A stretch of 64,000 nt of DNA from Cymbomonas tetramitiformis (taxonomy: Eukaryota; Chlorophyta; Pyramimonadophyceae; Pyramimonadales; Pyramimonadaceae). Made by a program: the position numbers and the translations under genes. The notes beneath the pieces were generated by a model, which searched no databases, had not been told where the DNA came from, and was given only the letters and a program-made list of their open reading frames with translations. The stretch lies in NCBI GenBank assembly GCA_001247695.2, contig LGRX02033504.1:1-64000 (forward strand), written 5' to 3'. The number at the start of each line of letters is the position of its first letter. Positions within the stretch are counted from its first letter, which is position 1. Below, one piece after another: positions 31,701-40,700 of this stretch.

Positions 31701-34700
31701 CGTGTTTCTCGTGTGTCACTGCCGCGGGTTCTGGACGCTCCACCGGACAAAGCTCCGAACCCTGCGGACACTGCGCAGGGTGACAGAGTGACAGGGTGGA
31801 AGGCGATGACGACCTTAGGGCTGAGCAAAAGCGCTGCAAGGGAGCCATCTGCGATTTGGCATCGGATTGCATCTTGAGGTGCGAGGACCGGCCGCATGGG
31901 GCCCAACGGATGGGGGCCGTGGCAGGGCGCCCAACAAGTGCTACACCCAGTTCTCCATGCCCGATGGCAGCTATGTCAACCGCATCGACCTGTGTGAGTC
32001 GCTGGAGGCGGCCGACGTCTCCGCCGCCTTCTGCAGTCTCCACACGGTGACCCCATGAACCGCCGGCTGTGATATTGCGCGCTCCCGGCTGCTTGAAGGC
32101 GGTGCCACCCACGGCCGGCTGCCGTGTCCGTGCTGCAAGATTCCCAGCTCTGCACCGTCAGTTGTGAAGAGCTCTCTGATTGGGTGAACTTCCACGATTG
32201 AACATCTGCGAGTGCGCTCTCTTTTGGGAGAAGCTCTCTAAGCGCAGCTCCATATGATCACGCATCTGTGAGTAAGGCTGCTCTCGCTGCACGTCTGTGA
32301 AGCCAGGTCATTCGGTAAGACCTCTCTCCCATGTGATCGGGCGGGCTTGGCGCTTGGATGCGCGCGGGGGCAGCGGGCCACATCCGGCCGTGGCACGGCG
32401 GCAGGCAATGCTCCCTTCGTGCTCAGTGAGCAGAAGAGGCGCTTCCGAAGCCGGGGCTGACCCCACCGGGCGGTTGGATGTGGCAGGACTCGAGCGGAGA
32501 GGACTCGGAAGACTCGGAGGAGGAGGCGCGATGGCTCTTCCTACTCGAGAGGGGCCAGCAAGGTAAAAGAAGCCGCACGCTTGCTCCCTTTGCTCTCCTC
32601 CCCCCCAAGAAGGCAACGCTCCTGCAGTCCCACTAGACCCTCTCCCCCGGCCGCCATACACACGGGGAAGGTGTGTAGCCGTGCAGTAGATGATGGACAC
32701 CCGGAGGGACCGCCGGCCAGTGGGAATGTGTGCCGCCGCTAGGGACTTGTGTCCAGCCCTCACAAACCTAGCACGCGTAATCTGAGACGCGTGATGATGC
32801 TCTCTTCCCTAACGCCTCTCGCTTTCTCTCCGTGGCCCGGCGGCCAGCAGCCAAAGCTTCACACAGAACCGCGAGAAAATGCGCATGCAGCAACGTGAGG
32901 TGGATCGGAGGACGTGAGGGTTGTCCGGGCGCACCGGCATGCAGTGGTAGCGGACAGCGGGGAGTACCCAGGCTACCCACTGAACAGAGCGATCGACCAG
33001 ATCATCTCGGACTCCACGGCCTCCACGGAGTTGAGCGGCCTCGATGCGACGAGTGCGCCCTGCCCTCCTGTTTCCGAGTTCACGGCGCCCCTCCGGCCCG
33101 TGCACGCGCCGCTCCTCCCCTCCCGCGATGTGGTGTTACCAGCCGTGGCGTGACACAGTCTCGGACTTTTCCGCGCCCTCCAATTCTGCCCCTGGGTTGC
33201 AGGCAGCATCCCGCGCTCCCACATCGATGGTAGGCGGTGCCGCTTGGCCCCTCGTGTGTGCACATTGGCGGCAGGGCGGCGCTGATAGGCACGGGACACC
33301 ACCGGTGCGGGGACGAGTGGGTCATTGGTGGCGAGGATAGCGTCGGTGTGCAGTGGGATGCTGCGCTCGGCAGCGGTGCGCCTGTGCCATGCCGCATGCC
33401 AGGTCATGCCGCCAATGAGGCTGACCGGGAGTGGTGCGCCACAGTAAAGGGGTGCATCTCTGGCCCCCACTCCTTGACCTTCCATCATGGGGCGCACTGT
33501 GACACCGGTCTGTTAGGGGATGGCAGATAGCGAGGAGGACCCCCCCTACATGATAGTCTACCTCGGCGCGCGCTATGAGATTGGGAAGGTGGCGATCTGC
33601 ATCCAGGTGATTGGCCCCTGGTGTAGGCAGCGCGCACCTTGGGCATGCGCCCGCCTCCCTCCCCCTCTTTGGCGCACCTGTGAGCGCCTGCCTCCTCGCG
33701 GGCGTCGAGCTCAAGTCTTCCGGCGCGACCGCCGGTATGCCGGATGCCCTTTCGGGAGTGCGCCTGAAGGTGCGGAGAGGCTACGGTACAGTTTGAGCAG
33801 CTGCGGCCGATTACAGTTTGAGCAGCTGCGGCCGATCACAGTTTGAGCAGCTGCGGCCGATCACAGTTTCAGCAGCTGCGGTCGATCACAGTTTGAGCAG
33901 CTGCAGTCGATCGCAGTTTGAGCAGCTGCGGCCGATCACGGTTTGAGCAGCTGCGGCCGATCACAGTTTGAGCAGCTGCGGTCGATTACAGTTTGAGCAG
34001 CTGCGGTCGATTACAGTTTGAGCAGCTGCGGCCGATCACAGTTTGAGCAGCTGCGGTCGATTACAGTTTGAGCAGCTGCGGCCGATCACAGTTTCAGCAG
34101 CTGCGGCCGATCGCAGTTTGAGCAGCTGCGGCCAATCACAGTTTCGGCAGCTGCGGCCGATCACAGTTTGAGCAGCTGCGGCCGATCACTGTTTGAGCAG
34201 CTGCGGCCGATCGCAGTTTCAGCAGCTGCGGCCGATCGCAGTTTCAGCAGCTGCGGCCGATTACAGTTTGAGCAGCTGCGGCCGATCACTGTTTGAGCAG
34301 CTGCGGCCGATCACAGTCCGATTACAGTTTCAGCAGCTGCGGCCGATCACAGTTGTGCTCGCCACTGCGAAGCAAAAAGAGTTCCACTTTCCATGAAGCC
34401 GGCCGCCCTTGAATCAATCGGCGAAGACACGATTCTTCGACCCAGAATTCGATCCTCTCTGCCACGTGTCCCAACTTCCCGTCGAGGCTGGTCTGCGCCA
34501 CACGAGTGCCGAGGCTGGTCTGCGCCATACGAGTGCCGATCGGCGGCAAGGCGGGTCTATATTTAGGGTTTCCCAAAATTTGGTTAGGGTTTAAGCTCCT
34601 GCATGCACTGGAGAGTTATGGCAGTCGCTCTTAACACCGCTTTGAACAGCTGAGGGCGCCGATGCCAACACCCCTTCCAAAGGGTTACTGTCTAGTCCGT

Positions 34701-37700
34701 TTCTTGGGGTGGAGCCCATTCCTGACACACGATTGGTGTGGCGAGGGTGAGGGAGGCTATCCTGTGCCGGGATGCGTGAGCGGGCAAGTCGGGAAGGGGG
34801 CTGCAGGACCACGGCATGCTGGTAGGTGTTTGAGCGGGGGAGGGAGGGGTTACGGGAGCGGGCTGCAGGATCGTGGCATGCTGGTAGGTGTTTGAGTGGT
34901 GGTTGAGGGAGGGGGTTACGGGAGCGGGCTGCAGGATCGTGGCATACTGGTAGGTGTTTGAGTGGTGGGTGAGGGAGGGGGTTACGGGAGCGGGCTGCAG
35001 GATCGCGGCATGTCGGTGGGGACGGCAAAGGTGGAGGCAAGCATGCGGCAGGGCGGCCCGTGGTCGCTGCTCTTTGACACCTTCTTGGTGGTAAGACAGA
35101 ACGGCTGCACGGAGGTGGCGTCGCCCCTCGTAGCGATGGAGGCGGAGTTCCTGCGCTTCACCTTCCCAACCACCCATGACTACGAGCCCCCAGACCCCTC
35201 ACAGGGTGGGCTGCCTCCCCGAACCAGACCCCCCGGTGCTTAGCAGGGGTGTATGCGCTCGATTTGAAGGTGGTGAGTGGGTAGCCACGTGGTGTCGTCC
35301 GGAGCCCGCTGAAGCAGACACCTGGCAGCCTTTCTGAAGCAGACACCTGGCAGCCTCTCTGAAGCAGACACCTGGCAGCCTCTGTTGAGGGTGCTCCGCG
35401 CTAGGTCATGCTTTTTGTGTCTGATGGGGGGTAGCTGTGGAGAGGCTGGAAGGAGAGGTCTCGTGGGATATCTGTGGCTGGCGGCTGCAGGGGTGCTCGA
35501 GGTTGGCGGGTGAGAGAAAAATGCGGGTGTCACGCGTTGAGGAGGGGCCGCGCAAGTGCGTAATGCGATCTGGGAGAGGGGGGTGCTATGGATGCCCAGG
35601 TCTTGACAGAGCTAAATTTTTACGGAGGTCGCCTCATACTACTACACCACTGGTCCTGCCCCTCCGACTCAACCTCCTCCTTGCTCCTCCCACTCCGTCA
35701 TCTCATACCCCCCTCCCCCCCCGCATACACATACACCCTCTCCCCACCACTAGTCCGTGCCGCACACGATATAATTCAGGACCCCTCGGCCAGCTGAGGC
35801 ATGCCGGTGAGCGCGCTGCTAAGGTGGAATTTAGGGCGGGAGGTAGGGCTACGGGCAGTGGGGGGACTGGCAGCTGAGTATCGGCGCTTCTGGCGTGCTG
35901 GGGGGAGCGTGCTCGGACAGTGGGGAACTGGGAGCATGTCTTCGACAACGTGAACTGCGCCGGTCCTAGGAGCACGGAGGCCACGAAGCAGAGCGTCATG
36001 GACACCTCCACGGCGTGCCAGGCCTTCTGCAAGGGGACCAACTATGCCGCCTACTGGACGGCCGGTGAGCGCCGCCCTTCCTCCCGGCCCCTCCGGCTCG
36101 GTCGCCAGAGCCACCCATCACTAGTTGGCCCGGCTGCCGGCAACACTGCCCTCTGCTATCAACGGTGCGGTGCGGGGACCTGCCCCTTGGGCGGCTGCGG
36201 CCAGCTGGCGCTTCCACTGCGGTGCACATGAGGCGCGTTTCCTCGCACCGCCAAACATGCCAGAGCGCTGGCTCTGTGGCCAGCTTGTTGTCCGTGGAGC
36301 CACGTGGCGCGGTGTGAGCTCGGCGGAGAGGACTGTTGTGACGCCTAGGCCTGCATGAGACCTGCGGGGCTAGTTGGCGACGAGGCATGCGGTGTGGAGC
36401 CCGCAGGGATGTCTGGCAGGCAGCCTGGGACCTGCCGGTGCTACGTCAACTGCACTGACTATGGAATAGAGGAGAACGGGTATAGCAACCAGGTTTGGCA
36501 GACTGCTGAAGACGGTAGGAACCGCCACCTCCTCAATCTCGTTTGGTCTCTCGTTCTCTCTTGCCCGACTTCCTGGGCACAATTGGCATGCTTCCACTGG
36601 ACACTCGGGATCTGATGCCCGATGGGCGGCTTTCCCTCCTTGTAAATTGCACGATTGTTTTGCGCCCTTGGATCTTGGATCTTGGATCTTGGATCTTCTC
36701 TCGGCATCGGGATTTTGCCTTGGGATTCGACTGCACCCGGGATCCTCCGCGAATGGCTCCACCCGCGATTCCTTGGATTGCCCAAGACAGCTTCTCCCGT
36801 AGTTCACGGGCGATGCGTGTTCAGCTGGAGTGCCATTCCACATGTAGAGCTCAACGTGGCGCCTTGCCTAGAGACTTAAACCCCTGTCCCGAGCGATGCC
36901 CACCCTGCACACTCTCGAGAGACCCTCCTCCCCAACTCTCGAGAGGCGTGGAACCCCCCGCCTTCCCACCCCTCCTAAGAAACCCGGACCCGGCGCCCAT
37001 CACCTGAGAGACCTGAGCATCCTAGGTGGCAGGAGGATGCTGCAATCTAGTTGCAACAACCTACGAAGGGTGGTGATTTGTGACGCTGTCGCACGGACTA
37101 TGCATGGAGCAGATCGTGGCATGATTCTTTCTATATCATCGGGCAAATCTCTCACCTCTGGAGAGAATCCCGTCCAGGTAGTCCCGTCTCCCCCATGGCA
37201 TCATCGCTCACTCGCATGGCTCTATATCCTCACTACCCCTCCGGTGTTTGATTTGTTTGCGTGAGAAGGATCGAGTTCGTTTATGGTTGCGATGTGGTCA
37301 ACGATATTCCCTTCTATTACAATACCGGAGTAGTGAGGATATAGAGCCATGTGAGTGAGCGATGATGCCATGGGGGAGACGGGACTACCTGGACGGGGTT
37401 CTCTCTAGAGGTAAGAGATTTGCCCGATGATATAGAAAGAATCATGCGATCATGTGCTCCATGCCAAGTACCTGGAACAGCACAAATCACCGCCCTTTGT
37501 AGGTCACTGTCGCAGCATCCTCCTCCCAAGAGACCCCACAACCCGCGTGTCCAGGGGAGAGAGCTCACTTCCCGGCCCCCTCCACCCTCGAGCTTCCCTC
37601 CTTCCCGCCTACCCGAGATCCGTACCCCCTAAACCTACCTTCCCCCTGAGAGACCCCGATCCCACCTCCCCTAGGAGAAGCGAGCAAGGTGTTGTGGGTG

Positions 37701-40700
37701 ACAGTGGGGAAGAGCGGTTGCGCAGGGATGTGCTCGGATGACTGCGCCGAGACGTCCTCGGACTGCCAGGACGGCTGGACAGGGAGTGCGGGCGTCAACA
37801 AGTGCGCCTACGGCACGGACTGCACCGACTGTGGTTTGCGCCGCGGCAGTGCCAGCTACCGCGAAGGTATCTTCCGCGCCGTCCATCTTGCAGGCGGCGT
37901 CCACAAGGTAGCCGGTATCAGTTCAAGGTGACTCTGCCGGCGCCGGGGGCCTGTGCGGTGTGGATTGGCGGCGAGGCCTAGAGCCGGAGTAGATCTCTTG
38001 GCCACCCTTCGGAAGTCAGATGCGCTGGCTGGCTTCTGATTGGTGGGAGGAGGGGCGGGCGGCTGCAGCGGCGTGCTTCTCGATGTGCGCCAACGCCGGC
38101 TTCTGCTGCGGCGAGGACAAGACTCTGGCGTCGCTCAGCATCACTGGACAGCGCGCACCCAACTGTGTGCAAGGTGCTAGCGCCCCCCTTCTGCACCACA
38201 TCTCCACCTGCCGATGCGCACCCAGCTGGGTCCGGGATACGTGTGCCGCTTCCACGCGCCCCTCGGGAATGAGCATAATCAGACACATACCCCGCCTCCG
38301 TGCCCCATGTTACTGCCCATGCCCCCCGAGTCTCAAGATATTCACGATGAGGTGGTCTCTTCACTTCCCTGCTAGCCTTTCCCTCGTGCCACATGGGTAT
38401 GCACCCTAAATCCTAGGCGCGATGAAAGAGTGGGCGTGACGAGCTCTCCATGCGCGGCGCGATGAAAGAGTGGGGCGCGACGAGCTCTCTATGCGCGGCG
38501 CGATGAAAGAGTGGGGCGCGACGAGCTCTCCATGCGCGGCGCGATGAAAGAGTGGAGCAGCGAGCTCTCCATGCGCGGCGCGATGAAAGAGTGGGGCGCG
38601 ACGAGCTCTCTATGCGCGGCGCGATCAAAGAGTGGGGCGCGACGAGCTCTCCATGCGCGGCGCGATCAAAGAGTGGGGCGCGACGAGCTCTCCATGCGCG
38701 GCGCAATGTTACGATCCCCAGGCCCGCCAGAAAGTTAGTTCGCGCGCCGAGCAGAAGTGAGCACGGGGTGGGGTGTTCTGGCCGTTGGATGGAAGCCGAT
38801 GTGGGTTGAGCAATGGTGGTGCGCATCCCTGCTGCGGCTGCAGGGTGTCGCGCAGGGATGGAGGTGGGGAGCCTGGAGGAGTGTAAACTGAAGTGCGATG
38901 ATATGGCCACCTCTCCAGCGCATCCCTACGATGCCAACTGCCCTTTCGACAGCGTTGGGGGCGCGTGCGATGCTGGGCCGAGAGCCTACGTGGACTGCTA
39001 CCAGGGCTGCGATGCTGCATTCGGTGCGCCCCCCTCCTTTGCAGCACGCCTCTGAAGCAGTCCCTCTGGCCCCCCTCGCTCACAGCCTGGCGGGCGATAA
39101 GACACAAGCCCCCTCGCAGCCCCGTTGATGGCAGGGATCAGATCATAGGATGCGTTTTTGGATCTCGTGCTGGGGATCAGGGTTCTGGCACCGGCTTACC
39201 CCTTTAGGCCCCTCTGGGCCCTTGGTGTGGCTTCTGCGTCGAGGCTCGGACTCGGGCTCGCTTGCATTCGTTGAGAGGTGGCTCCATGGCGGCTCTGGAG
39301 GCTTCGGAGGGGGGTGAGACCCTTGGAGCAGGTGAGCCCAAAATGGACACTCAGTGCAACAACGTTTGCAACACATCGTACAACGGCATCTGCGAGGACG
39401 GAGGCGGGGAGGATCTGCCCGACGGTTCTCGGTTGCACTCGTGCGCGTACGCTTCCGACTGCTCCGACTGCGCCGAGCGCACTGGTGGGCACCCCTACCC
39501 GCTGAGCTGGGTGCGCTCGGCTGGCGCGGCCGCCGCCTGCGCCACAGCTCCCAGCCACCGGCGTATGCTGAGAGCCGGGGAGCCGGGGGCCGGATGTCAC
39601 GGTGGGCCCCGGGGTTTGCTGATGCGGCCTGGGAGTTGACATGACATGCTCCACTCATCATCCGCCGGCCAGCCCCGTGACCGTGGCGCCTCGCCATCGA
39701 CAGATGAGTGCTATCCTCAGGGTGGTAGATCGGCCAGGTCGAACAGGGTGGCCGCGCCCTGCCCGTGGGCGGAGAGCCGCAAGGGACACGGGAGGGCTGT
39801 GAGGGGGGCTGTGAGGGGGGCTGCCGGAATGCGATGTGTCAGGGCTGGAGCTCGCTTCAAGGTTTGCAGGCCTCCGCCTTGCAGCTCGCTGCGGAAAGAG
39901 GGTACATGAAGGGTTGCTCGAGGCGTGAAGGGCACGGGGGAGGGGCGCAGATGAGACATTCTGCAGCGTGTACGGCGTGGGGTGTAGTGAGGGCCACTTC
40001 TGCAACTACGCGAGCGGCAGCTATGGCACGTGCGAGCAGTGCCAGGACTTCCCAGATTGCTTCATGAACGATGTTCCTCAGGCGATCTCAGTGCGTTCCC
40101 CCGTACTGCTGATTCTGCGCTCCCCTGTGCCCGGCATTACCGCGGCCGCGGACCTCAGCGCGCGCCTCTCACGGCTGATGACACTGTCGGGCCTCGGGTG
40201 GCTCCCCGTGGATTGTTGTCAGCTTCACAGGTGTGGGCCGTCGGGGCAGCTGATGGCGAACGTGTTAGGGACACGTGCCGCAGGACTGCAATTCAAGGTG
40301 CTGCAAGCGGCTTCAGTGTGTGCCCGTGTCCGTGGCGGCCATTGACGGCACCAGCTGCAGCAGCGATGAGGACTGCCCAGCGGATCCCCCGACGGGCCTG
40401 CTCAGCTACTCCCCAACCGGGCACTGCCGGTGCCGCAATGGCGCACGCGTGAGCGGAAGCTGCTACAAGTTCAGCGCGGAGAGGCATGATCTGACGGTGT
40501 CAATGCAGGTGCGCCATCTCAGCCATGCGCGCCCGATGTGCTTCGCCAGGCTTGTCAGGAATCTACGGCTGCTTTTTCTCCTCGGCTTCCTTCTGAAATT
40601 ATACGCCATCTGCAATCAATTTCTCTTTCGTTTCTGCCCCGGATTCATTCTTAGCCGCTCATCCCATCCACAACCATCTGCTACTATCTGCTACTGTCTG

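Noticed and set aside
33790..34350. Possible CRISPR array
   Set aside because: 25-bp units are contiguous with no unique spacers, in a eukaryotic intron.
37420..37632. Integrase zinc-finger fragment
   Set aside because: Only one short CxxC-like stretch and no HH pair or catalytic core. Kept only as a remark on the inverted repeat.
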